This document shows, one piece after another, positions 19,742-29,609 of a stretch of 64,000 nucleotides of DNA (the first letter of the stretch is position 1; every line of letters begins with the position of its first letter). The stretch is taken from NCBI GenBank assembly GCA_001632435.1, contig KV424075.1:1-64000 (forward strand), read 5' to 3'. Below the pieces are notes generated by a model. The model did not search any database. It saw only the letters and a list, made by a program, of their open reading frames with translations, and was not told where the DNA came from. The stretch is from Calocera cornea HHB12733. Lineage: Eukaryota; Basidiomycota; Dacrymycetes; Dacrymycetales; Dacrymycetaceae. The position numbers were made by a program, and so were the translations under genes.

Positions 19742-22427
19742 ATGCCGTCGACTTCCGACTGGAGCATGGATAATTACGTGGGTGACCTGGATCCCTCCCA
19801 TCCTTCCCCCAGCAACTTGCCTTTCTCCTTCGAGGTCGGACAACAACAGCACATAAGCAGTTTGTCTCCACCACTGCTGCCCGATCCAAGGGCGGCTCGC
19901 TCTCAAGAAGGCTCGAAAATCGCTTCGACGTTTTTCCCAGGCCCCACCAACCGGAATAAGGGAGTTACACTTCTGATTGGGGAAGTGAGTGGATGCGCCT
20001 CCGGCGGTAGTCTGGGCCCCACCGCTGGCAAGTCCATCGTAGCACTGGGTTCAGGTCAGCTTTGCCACACGTCCGATCTGTCAACATCTTACGACATGGT
20101 TCCAGAAGATCATAAAATTGATTCGCCGAACATATTCCAGCAGGAGACAAGTGTGTCACGCAGTTCAAGTACTGAGATTGTTGGCCGCGATGGTGCTAAT
20201 GAAAGCCCTACCGTCGAGGACTGGTTGATGGAAGCGATTCACGCATTGTAAGCCTTCGGTTCTCTTCATCAAAACGAGTCGTGATGATCTGACCGAGCAC
20301 GTACAGCTTGGTAACTAAAGGGTGCTATCACGCGGCACAAAGCGTACGAGAGGCGACGTCTCGTGTACCTTGCGGCACTGAAGACACGGGAATGCAGAAC
20401 AATCTGCCCGGGCTTCTGCAGCAAGGATGTCATAGAGGAACCCTATACGACGTGAGCGGCTATAGTTTGCCACCAAAATATTGTGTCTCACCTTTGTTTC
20501 TTGCTCTAGTGTTTCCACCACCTTTGCCCGGCAACGCCATCGCCAAGTCCACAGATGGGACAATGTGTTCACAAAGGCGTTTCATTCCATGGCGGATCGC
20601 ATAGCCAAAGTGTGGTATCGAACAACATCGGCGTGGCCGGTGGAGGGATGTCCGCCGGGATTGACATTGAGAAGGAGTTCGCGTTCTCGAATACCGGGGG
20701 TGAATGCCATGATCCGATGTTCGGTGGGTGGAGCGTTTGCATTACGGAGGCACATGGAGTCGGTACGGGCTCTCGCACCTCGCATGGTGGTAAATCCGAG
20801 ACACCACAGGGAAGAGGGCCCGGGTCAAAGGATGACGAGATAGAGCGACGGGAGGAGCAGGTCAGTGCCCCGTAACCATCGATAACCGCGGATTGCTAAT
20901 GTTTAGACTTCTGACTCTTGTCCCTTTCCATTTTCGGCCACTCCGGTATTGCCTCCTCTTGCGGCTGTGTCGACACATTCCACGACGTTCTTCTACGTTG
21001 TTCCCGTTCTCTTGATCTTCGCGATGCTTTTCTATGTGCTTGCGCCTGGCTAGGCTCCTGGAGGCGGTATCGGCCATATCTCCGCCGCGGCTGACAGCGC
21101 CAATTCGGGTATTCTGCAACTGTCGACGCAGTCTCTTCCATTGTCCGAGGAGCGACTTTCGTTGTCGAACGCAAAGATCCACAATGGAGTCGAGCGGCGC
21201 ATTGCTCGTGGAGACGACCTTGCTGCGTCCGGGTCGACGGGCCATGCAAGATCTGACAACGAACTGTCTAGACTCCGCCTGGATGACAGCGGACAAGGAA
21301 ACCCGCGGTCTCCATCCGCGGACTTTGCAATTGGTCCAGCGAGGGCCGTCGAGCCTTTGTCGAGCGCATCTCTCGATGGATCTCAGGCGATTGATAAATG
21401 TGCCTATCAAGCTGCAGAGCTCGTTATTCTGGAGCAGAGACCCTATTACTCGATGACGGCAACCCGCCCGCACACACCTTCTGGGTCCGACCTTGCGCCT
21501 CAGACGGGTATTCTTCAGCTCGGTTCTTCTCGCCAGTTCAAAAGCGGGCGGGCGTCTTCTAGGCTCCCTTCGTCGCCGCCATATGCACGCGTAGACATCG
21601 GACCATCGAGCCCTTCCTCGACATTGCGTAATGATGGAGGCCAGCAGAAAGGAGTGGCCAGAACCCAACCGAATGGCAAGGGTAAGAAGAGACTCCAGGG
21701 ACGGCGCACATTCCCCGCCAACTCAGATGAGCGATGGAAGGGGTTCAATGCTGCCGACTTTTATCGCGCATATAGCGATGACGAGATGCGCCATTTTGCC
21801 ACGGTTGGGCACCCGGGACTGCCGATTGTTCCCATGACCACTCATGTCACTCCTATTACTTCCCTCGACGCATCTGGAGCACCTGGTGACTGGCATGCCT
21901 CCCCTTCTCTCTCGCACACTCCGCTTGCCATGGAACCCTTTTCATACCCTGCCGACATATCAGGGCAGACTAGTCCAACAGCGAGTTCCGAGCCTGTCAC
22001 GTTCCCGTTGCAATACTGGCAGGATTTGGCGAAGGAAACCACGGCGAATTCGACGAGCTCTTCCATGTTTCCCGCTCCGACGGCCACCCAACCATCACTC
22101 TTGTCTAATGCCCCAGTCATCCCCTACGCTCCCCCACAGCCAGAATCACCGCAGCTTCCGCCTGACTGGTTCACGATATTCGGCGACGCTCCTCAGAGCG
22201 AAAGCTACCTCGGACACCTAGACACTCATCAAAACGGCAACGACAACAATAAAGTCGAAAATCTTCAAAACAGCAACTTTGCTGATCCGCAAAACCGTCA
22301 ACCGAACAGTGAGCCAGACTCACTCGAAGTGCAATGGCAGCAGTCTCTCGCGCACTTCGAGCAGTTCCTCCAGTCCTCCGATATCGCCTGGGTCCAAGCA
22401 GCTCATCCGATGCCTGGTCTGATTTGA
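19742..22427 (+). CDS. Unknown low-complexity protein, paralogue of the 25.4-27.6 kb gene
   Basis: A multi-exon gene. Exon 1 runs from ATG 19742 to a GTAAGC donor near 20248. Further exons follow around 20308-20452, 20512-20860 and a short one from ~20925. The last exon runs from ~21054 to the stop at 22427. The protein is about 750-800 residues, Ser/Pro-rich and mostly disordered. It has one conserved block near the middle of the last exon: GKGKKR, then RTFPANSDERW, DFYRAYSDDE and LPIVPM. The same block (TFPARPDTRW, DFYKEHRADE, PPIVPM) occurs in the minus-strand gene at 25373-27589. No known domain is recognised. Exon borders in the middle part are uncertain. Confidence 0.6.
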
Positions 22428-22646
22428 GCCGTTTCCGCCCGCGATCTATAGAGCGGCGCCCGATCTATCTCTCGATCCAGTTCTCTCTTAGTTTCCTCTT
22501 GTTTTAGGATACATTCGAAGTTATTCTCTTTTCTTGCTTGTTCATTGATCGAGTGTGCGTTTAGTGATACAGTTGTGACTGGGCGCTATGGCTGCAGTAA
22601 GTGCTTTTTGCGGGTCGGACTTCATCGTCAGTCATCTCCAGTCCCT

Positions 22647-24941
22647 TCAGGATTCAGGAGGGATCAGTCCCTTCTCTTCCCTCCTGCCCCCTTCCAGCTC
22701 CTCAATTGCCCGCATCAACGCCCAGCACACCTCCTCCCCCACCCTCGAGTCCCTCTCATAGCTCGGATGGGAAGTGATGAACTCCCTCATCCACCTCGCG
22801 TTCGTCTTCAGTTCGCCCGAGGCACGGCGTGAGATGAGGGCGAGATAGCGCTGGAGTTGGTGGAAGGTGTCCGGTGGGCAGGCGACGGCTTGCAGGTATC
22901 GGTGGATGAGGCCGATCAGGCCGGGGGTGTCGTCCTGTCGACAGATCAGACTTTGCTACAATACCGACGTAGGAGGACGGACGGTGCCATTGATGATCTC
23001 ATCCACCGTCATCTCCTCACACTCATCGTACACGCTCCCCTCCCCACCCTTGCACCCCCTGTCATTCGCACCCACCTTTACGTCCTTCCTCCACCAGAAC
23101 CTCTCCCCCTGCACCGCATCCCTCCTCACAGCCCGCCTCATCCCCTCGTCCACCCTGCTCAGCGGCACATACAGCTCCACATCAAAGTGCAGTATCGACC
23201 GCGAGAGGAGCACGACGAATATGCACAGCGCGGCGTTCTCGAAGTCTGTCAGCTGCGCTTCGCATGCGCGGAACTCGATCCGCCAGCCGGTGGAGCCGTC
23301 GGGTGCGGCGGGCTTGAGGCGCAGGGTTTGCCAGTTGGTCGAGAGGATATTCTGTGTGGGCGTTAGCGCTGAGCCCCGAAGTGGAATGGGAAACGCAGCG
23401 CACCTCAAAATGCCGCAAGTCGCACTCATCCGCCTCCTCCAAGCTCTCCTGCAGCACAACCAGTGCGTCCCTCACAAACAGGTGGGCCACATGCCTGGCC
23501 ATGCACTCGTCGACCCCTCCCTCCCTCAGCATCGCATACGCGCGCTCGTTGATAGGCAGAGGGAGGTCAGAGTAGGCGGGCTTATTGGTTGGGGAAGAGG
23601 AAATGTACAGCGAGGAGGAGTCGTAACGCGATTTAGGGAGGAGCTGGTAGCCCTCTGTCAGCGGCTGCTCGCGCACACCTCGCGTTCAGATCTATTGCGT
23701 ATGAATGAGCCAGAGGAGTAAACACACCTTGAGGCCCATCTCCTCCTCCGTCCGATCATCCACCGCCTCCCGAATGACGTCCCACCTAGCATCCACATCC
23801 GCCAACCACCCCCGATGAGCCGGCGATGCCGCGCTCAGGGCGAGCATCACGGGTGCGAGGGGCAGGAGCGCATCGTACAGTGTCCTAGCAGCGGAGAGGT
23901 CCGGCGCTTGCAAAGTTGTTTGAACACAGCAGCAGCCGGCGCCGAAGGCGATTGCGTCCATGTGGATGTAGCCGGGGGTGAACGTTTTCCTCGCCTCTGC
24001 CCTTGCCATCAGCGTCGCCGCAACCACCTCTGCTTGAAGAACGGCGCACCCTCATCCCCGGCATACAGCTCCCTCGCCTGCCTCTCATCCTCGAACGGCC
24101 ACGGCGTCCTCACATCCCTATAAACGGGCACCTTAACCTGCACCCTCCTCCCCCTCCTCCCCACCACCGCCTGCCCCAGCGCGCCATACCTCACATGCGC
24201 GTTGACCACCGCATCCGGCAGCCAAAAACTCTGCAGCACCGGCCCGCCCGGCTCGTACTGCGGCTCCGACCACCTGCCCTCAGCGCCAAGCCGCGGGAAC
24301 GAGGAGAGGGTGAGAAGCGCCTCGGAGGGTGAGAGGTGGGCCTGGATGAGAGCGCGCCGGTGGGAGAGGTCGGGCTCGATTTCCAGGAGGGAGGAGAGGG
24401 TGGGTCCGTACGCCTGTCCGGGGGACGTCTCGATCATGTACGAGCCGTATTCGGGGTCGAACTCCGGTGGGGGGCGGCTACCATACCAGGACACTTGGAT
24501 CAGTGCCCGTTCCCGCGCTCCTTGAACCCACTGGAGATGAGGGCGAGGAACAGAGAGGGAAGACGCACCACCCATAATGGGACCCGTTCATCGCCCCCCC
24601 GTTCGCGCCTGCAGACTTGAGCACACCGATGAGCTCGTCCTGCCCGAGCGCGAGCAGCGCGAGCTTCTTCTCATCGTCAAAGCGGACGACCATGCTCTCC
24701 AGCTACAGCACCATCTCATCAGCCACCATCTTACCTCCAGCCCCGGCCCGGCCCCGGGGGTCGCAGAGAGAGGGCAGCGCACCTCATCCCCCCAGGTCAA
24801 CTCCCTCCCCCCCACCTCCAGCGCCCCGGTGTTCCTCTTCCACGTCTCCAGGAACTGCTTGATCCCCCTCTCCCGGATATGGTCTGAGAGCTCGCGCACG
24901 CGCGACCAGGGAAGCGGGGTGCCTTCGTGTAGCTGGCCCAT
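22647..24941 (-). CDS. GCS1: Glutamate-cysteine ligase catalytic subunit
   Basis: Catalyses the first, rate-limiting step of glutathione synthesis: ATP-dependent joining of glutamate and cysteine in the cytosol. The N-terminus (MGQLHEGTPLPWSRV, then GIKQFLETW and TWGDE) matches the eukaryotic GCS family start, which fixes the ATG at 24941. Next come VVRFDDEKK, a segment with PEYGSYMIE and TPG-like residues, then the hallmark MDAIAFGAGCCCVQTTLQA with the Cys run, and ALSAASP. The C-terminus (near 22647) ends after LMRAIEELEGG. About six short introns interrupt the gene. It lies tail-to-tail with the 19742 gene, only 219 bp away. Exon joints were inferred by conservation and not all were checked base by base. 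Confidence 0.9.
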
Positions 24942-25372
24942 TGAGGGGTGGACCGGGGGAGGCTGGGAGGGGGTTGAGGGCGATGTAGTCAGGAGGCCAG
25001 ACGGGGAGAGAGGGGATAGGATATGAGGATATATGCGCGGTCAGAGTGAGCAGGAGCGTGGCTTGGCTGCCCGCTTTATATTCTTGCGAGCCCATCAACG
25101 CGCCTCTGTCCCCCGGGAACGCGAACGACGCGAACAAGTGGGGACCACACCTTGCACAACTATGACGTAGCGCGCCTTCTCCCAAACGCGCCCCTTTTCA
25201 GGCGCATACACAAACGTCTGTCGCAGTTCTCACATGAACATGCCACCTGGCGTTTGCGGGGTACCTTCCCGCCGGCTATTTTTCTAAACGAGTGTGTATT
25301 CGGCTGTGTAATCAAGTGGTGGTACAAGGGTAATAAGTTGTCCGACAAGTCCATCAGTCCATGAGGTCCATT
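24942..25372. other. Upstream region of GCS1
   Basis: A non-coding stretch of 431 bp between two minus-strand genes. It should contain the GCS1 promoter. The distal part is AT-rich near 25270-25350. No specific element could be assigned. Confidence 0.5.
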
Positions 25373-27589
25373 CTACTGCCCCCGCCCCCGCCCTTGCCCA
25401 CCCCCACGGCGGGCAGCGAGCCGCATATGCGCATCCCAACCCATCGTGGAGAACGGCTCCTGCGCACCCACAGCGATGAAAAAGGGCTCTGAGTCGAACT
25501 GCGGCTGCTGCTGGATCTCGCTGATTTGATCTTCGTCGCCCAACTGCGGCTGCTGGGCGGGCTGATCCTGGGTGAACACGCCGGGGTTCGCGAACTGCGG
25601 CTGCTGCTGGACCTGGGTGAGGTGGCCGGTGTCGGCGAACTGCGGCTGCTGCGCTGGCTGATTCTGGTTGAACACACCGGGGTCTGCGAAATGTGGCTGC
25701 TGCTGGAGCTGGTTGATTTGGCCCGCGTCGGCGAGCTGTGGTTGCCCACCCTGCTGCTGGACCTGGTTGAATACCCCGGGATCGACAAACTGTTGCTGCA
25801 GCTGAGGCTCGGTAGATGGGCCAGTACCCGCTTGATGTTGAAGCGGCTGAGGTTGCGTCGATGGACCCGAGGCCCCGAACTGCTGGTGCAGCTGGACCTG
25901 GGTAGACGGACCCGTATCTCCAAACTGCTGGTATGACTGGGGGGCCACGGTACCCAAGTGGGAGGAGGGCGGAACGTAAGGAACGGACGATTCCGAGCCC
26001 GAGGGGACATCGGGCACGCCTCCCTGGCGCAGGAGCTGCCAGTTCTCCGCCGACATCGTCCGCTCAGTGCGGAACTGTGGGTCTTGCAAAGGCACCATCG
26101 GAGACTGATACAGAGTGGGATCGAAGAAGGAGAGGACATCGTCCCAGGCCGGGTTGGGGGAGAGGTTTCCGTGTAACTCAGTCTGTAGGTCGGAAAAGAG
26201 GTGAGGGGCGTGCCACTGAGGTACCGAGGCGGAAAGCGGCGTCTGTGAAGCCATCGGCAGGGAGGAGGCGGGCATTCCGGGAGCAGACACCGGAGGAGCA
26301 GATTGCTGAGCGAGCTGCGCGCTGACGTAGCTCTCCAGTGGTAAGGGCACATCCTGCAGACCGGCGACCCCGTTGGGATCATTGGCAATCTGGGACCGAA
26401 TCCACGTGTCGTAGTTAAGTACCCCGGCAAGGTCGCCAACAGCGTAATCCGCAGAGCCCATGACGGTGTCGACGGGCGAGTTGCCGCCATGTGCCTGTGC
26501 TAGCGAAGGGCCAGGGCCAAAGTTGTGGACTTGGTGGTTCGGGAGCAGCTGGAACTCCTCCGCTTCGACGATCGCCATCTCTCCAGCGTCCGGTGCCTGT
26601 TGGTCGATCTGATCCTCAGCCATCGGGACGATCGGAGGCGTGAGTCGTTTCATGCCCGTGACCTTCATGGCCTCGACCTCGTCTGCCCGATGCTCCTTGT
26701 AGAAGTCGTGCAAATCTAACCCAGGCCAGCGCGTGTCCGGTCTTGCGGGGAATGTGAGGACATCGTCGGCCTTCTTAGGGCGGCCGCTTTCAGCCTGAGT
26801 GTTCATCTCAGTCGCCTTTCCTTTGCCCTTACTCCGGCGTCTCTCGAGCACGGCCTCGACAGCCTTTCCCTTTCCCTTGTTCCTTGTAAGGTCATCTTCC
26901 GGCTCGACCCCTTTGCCCTTGTCGATAACACCTGTTTTGAGCTTGGAAGTCGTCACGCTTTTGCGTTTCGAATACCGACGAGTGATGCGTCCTGCGATGC
27001 TCACGTGAGCTCTCCGGGTTTGCGAGTCATCAGCAGGTTGAGATCCCATACCAGGTCCGCTCGTGGTCGATGCGCTAGCGGTCGAGCTCGACACACCCAG
27101 GTCTGGACGGAGGTGGCTATGAGACGCGTGCGCGTGATGAGGGTGTGCGGCACTGGCGGTTATGGTCGGATCCGACGCAGATAATGGCAGGCGAGGTCGT
27201 GATGAGCCGGGCCCGGGAGGCTGCAGAGGTAGTCTGTTCGTGCCTTCGGTTGGACTCTCCTCCATGACAGTCGGAAGCTTGTACATGTGAAGGCCGCCAG
27301 ATGCCGTATTCGCACGCTGCCTTCCCCCATCCGGCCTCCCTCTGGGATCACGCGAAGAAGGCTGCGACAGACCGTCCGAGGTATTAGGCCGCGAGGACCC
27401 TGCCCCAGAAGTCGACGCCGACGCATTCGACTGAGAAGCGGAGTAGAAGAGCGCTTGGCGCTCTCGCTCCTCCTCGATCAGGTCATCGACAGCGCGGTTG
27501 TGAGCATGGTCCGCGGAAACAGTACGGCGGTGAGGGGAAGTCAAGTCCACGAGGATTGGATTGCCGCGGGAACCTGAGCCGGAGGCCAT
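25373..27589 (-). CDS. Unknown 738-aa protein with Q-rich tandem repeats
   Basis: A single open frame of 738 residues from ATG 27589. The N-terminus contains NPILVDLTSP, a good SUMO-interaction-like hydrophobic motif. Residues ~210-290 are Lys-rich (repeated KGKGK). Then comes the block shared with the 19742-22427 gene (TFPARPDTRW, DFYKEHRADE, PPIVPM). The last ~200 residues are Gln/Pro-rich with a repeated unit of roughly 20 residues built on QQPQFADPGVFNQ. The composition is prion-like. No catalytic domain is visible. The two paralogues flank GCS1, suggesting local duplication. The role is unknown; a nuclear or condensate-forming protein is speculation. Confidence 0.7.
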   Translation of the reverse strand: MASGSGSRGNPILVDLTSPHRRTVSADHAHNRAVDDLIEEERERQALFYSASQSNASASTSGAGSSRPNTSDGLSQPSSRDPRGRPDGGRQRANTASGGLHMYKLPTVMEESPTEGTNRLPLQPPGPGSSRPRLPLSASDPTITASAAHPHHAHASHSHLRPDLGVSSSTASASTTSGPGMGSQPADDSQTRRAHVSIAGRITRRYSKRKSVTTSKLKTGVIDKGKGVEPEDDLTRNKGKGKAVEAVLERRRSKGKGKATEMNTQAESGRPKKADDVLTFPARPDTRWPGLDLHDFYKEHRADEVEAMKVTGMKRLTPPIVPMAEDQIDQQAPDAGEMAIVEAEEFQLLPNHQVHNFGPGPSLAQAHGGNSPVDTVMGSADYAVGDLAGVLNYDTWIRSQIANDPNGVAGLQDVPLPLESYVSAQLAQQSAPPVSAPGMPASSLPMASQTPLSASVPQWHAPHLFSDLQTELHGNLSPNPAWDDVLSFFDPTLYQSPMVPLQDPQFRTERTMSAENWQLLRQGGVPDVPSGSESSVPYVPPSSHLGTVAPQSYQQFGDTGPSTQVQLHQQFGASGPSTQPQPLQHQAGTGPSTEPQLQQQFVDPGVFNQVQQQGGQPQLADAGQINQLQQQPHFADPGVFNQNQPAQQPQFADTGHLTQVQQQPQFANPGVFTQDQPAQQPQLGDEDQISEIQQQPQFDSEPFFIAVGAQEPFSTMGWDAHMRLAARRGGGQGRGRGQ
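25450..25930 (-). repeat. Coding tandem repeat (Gln-rich units) in the 738-aa protein
   Basis: On the minus strand the unit QQPQFADPGVFNQ and variants (FVDPGVFNQ, HFADPGVFNQ, FANPGVFTQ, QFGASGPSTQ) recur at ~60-70 bp intervals through this stretch. They differ by point changes, so the repeat is old enough to have diverged. It keeps the reading frame. Confidence 0.7.
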
Positions 27590-27830
27590 CCCAGCGCTTG
27601 GAAGTCGCGACCCGCCATGCTGGTTGAGCCATTTAGGTCAGAGCGATCACAGGGGAATGAAGAACGAAGACAATGGATGGTGGTGGTGGTCGGACGAGGA
27701 AGTAATTGAGAAGGCAGAAGACGCGTGCAGAAATCATCAGTTCTCTTCCGCGGACTTCTCGAAGATGGTCTACTGACCCTGTCTCTCCCTTCCGCGGCTT
27801 CCTTCACTGCTCCTGCCTGTGCCTGGAACT

Positions 27831-28904
27831 TTACTTGTCAGACGATGAACCACGCTGAGACACCAGAGGACGCACGCCAGAGGACGCAACGGCGACCTGA
27901 CCAGATGAGCTGGCGACAACCGCGCGACTGCTTTCTGCCTCGGTCGTCTCCGGCTCCTCTACGTCGTCTGTACACGTCGCCTGACGCATACGCGCCGCAG
28001 GAAACAATTTGACTCGGCAGTACTTCTCGAAAGACTTGGAAGACGTCATTATTATCGTCCGTCAGACCTGGTGGCATGCTCACGTTGTACATCGCGCCAT
28101 GCTCCGTTGGCGGCCACGGAGGCGGTGGTTTGGCCATCACCTCCCGCTCCGTGATCTCCATCTCCCGGCGGATGAACGCTGTCTTCCGAGGACCGCGAAG
28201 CGTGCCTAAAGCTTCCTGCTGAAGAGCCTTCGCAGTGCTGAACCAGCGCCTCTTGACGAAGCTAGGCAACTGTCAGCGCCAGCTTCCACTGCATGCGCAT
28301 TGACCTACAACTCATGGATCGACTCAACTAGCAGCCTGTCCACGCCAAGCCCAGGGCACGCGATGTCCATATCCGCATACTCCCTGAACAACGTTGCATT
28401 ATTGTCACCCATGAAAGCCGACAGCAACGCCTCGCTGTTCTCTTTGGTCTCGGGCGGGGGCGGCCGATTGGCGTGTGAGACGGAGGTTACCGAGGTCGCC
28501 TTGGTCGGAGGCTCGCCAGAGGACAAGGTGATCTCGGGTGGACGGGGTGCGTTGCTCTGGCTAGACGAAGCGGAGGTGTCGACATGCAGGGTTGGGTGCG
28601 GCTGGTGGGGCTGCAGCGCATGAGTCGCCATGTTGAACGGCTTCTGCGCTCCGGAGCCGTCCTGCCGCGCCGGAGCCTGGGACGAGGAGCTGCCGGACTG
28701 GTGGTACGTGAACGGGACGCTGTGTGCGGCGCCACCATGAGTCATCGGGGGAGGAAGGAGCTGGCGAGGGGCGCCGAAGCCAGGTATATGCGCCCCTTCC
28801 TCGCCTGTGGGGGGCATGGGAGGTCGCTGGGGGTTGTTGTTGTCGTTGTTGTTGTTGTTGTACATGCTCAGGAGGGCAGATGTATGCGCGAGAAAGGTAT
28901 GCAA
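27831..28904 (-). CDS. Unknown Asn/Pro/Ser-rich protein
   Basis: The first exon starts at ATG 28904 (or at 28862, giving a start MYNNNNNDNNN) and runs to a GTAGGT donor near 28312. Splicing to an acceptor at about 28262 gives EFFVKRRWF and a basic helical segment, then EREVMAKPPPPWPPTEHG. The poly-Asn start corresponds to a GTT repeat on the plus strand (28845-28861). The C-terminal ~70 codons are ambiguous. One frame ends at 27838. A better-looking acidic Ser/Val-rich frame ends at 27831 but needs an extra short intron. No family is recognised. Confidence 0.45.
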
Positions 28905-29609
28905 AAAGCGTCTCTGCTCGACTGTGGTCTATGCAAGATGGCGGACGGAAAGAAGGGGGAGGGAAGGAGGAGGGGCAAGGGGAGGGGGCACTGGGGCACG
29001 AGTGGTCTGATATTGATATCCCCCCCGTGGGCACCTTCCTTTTCCGGCGAAGCGCGATGGGCGCAAGTGTGGTTCTGCGACAATCGTGACTTGCCAATGG
29101 TTCGCGCTTCTTCCTTCAACATGTCACACCTTCGGGCGAGGGCTCGAGGGCGATCGAGACATGCACGTGACGCTTCCTCGCCCGCTCGTCTTCCCTGAAC
29201 AGCTCGATGTCTTGCCCCTCGGCTTGGCATCTTCCTCTCCCATCAAGTCGCCACATTACTTTCTTCCCGTCACTATCTTCCGTCACACACTAAAGAAGAT
29301 ACATTGTTCCTCCCTCTGAGCAGGAAGCAGCACACGAAGACGATGTGCAAAAGGGTGTACATTGCATGTTTCTTGCCAAGCCCACGATCCGCGCAAACAG
29401 TAACTTAGCAAGGGTATCCTATCCTACCTCATCAGTCCTCATCAAGTATGTGTACACCCCGTGGCCACCCAGCCCCCGAGCGCTGTCTTCCGCGCCCCAC
29501 CAACGCGCGCTACTCATACACCCTCTCGGCAAAGCAGGCCGCGTTGCCCTCACAAGCCAAGCGCCAGACAACCAGACAGCCAGACAGCCAGGCAACCAAG
29601 CGGAGCGGG
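28905..29609. other. Intergenic region
   Basis: No supportable gene. It lies between the start of one minus-strand gene and the end of another, so it should hold the promoter of the former and the terminator of the latter. A short CAGACAGCCAGACAG-type repeat is seen near 29570-29600. Confidence 0.5.

Noticed and set aside
20925..21056. Membrane-anchored C-terminus ending at a TAG near 21054
   Set aside because: The hydrophobic stretch is more likely intronic; splicing to the acceptor at 21053 restores a long frame that continues to 22427.
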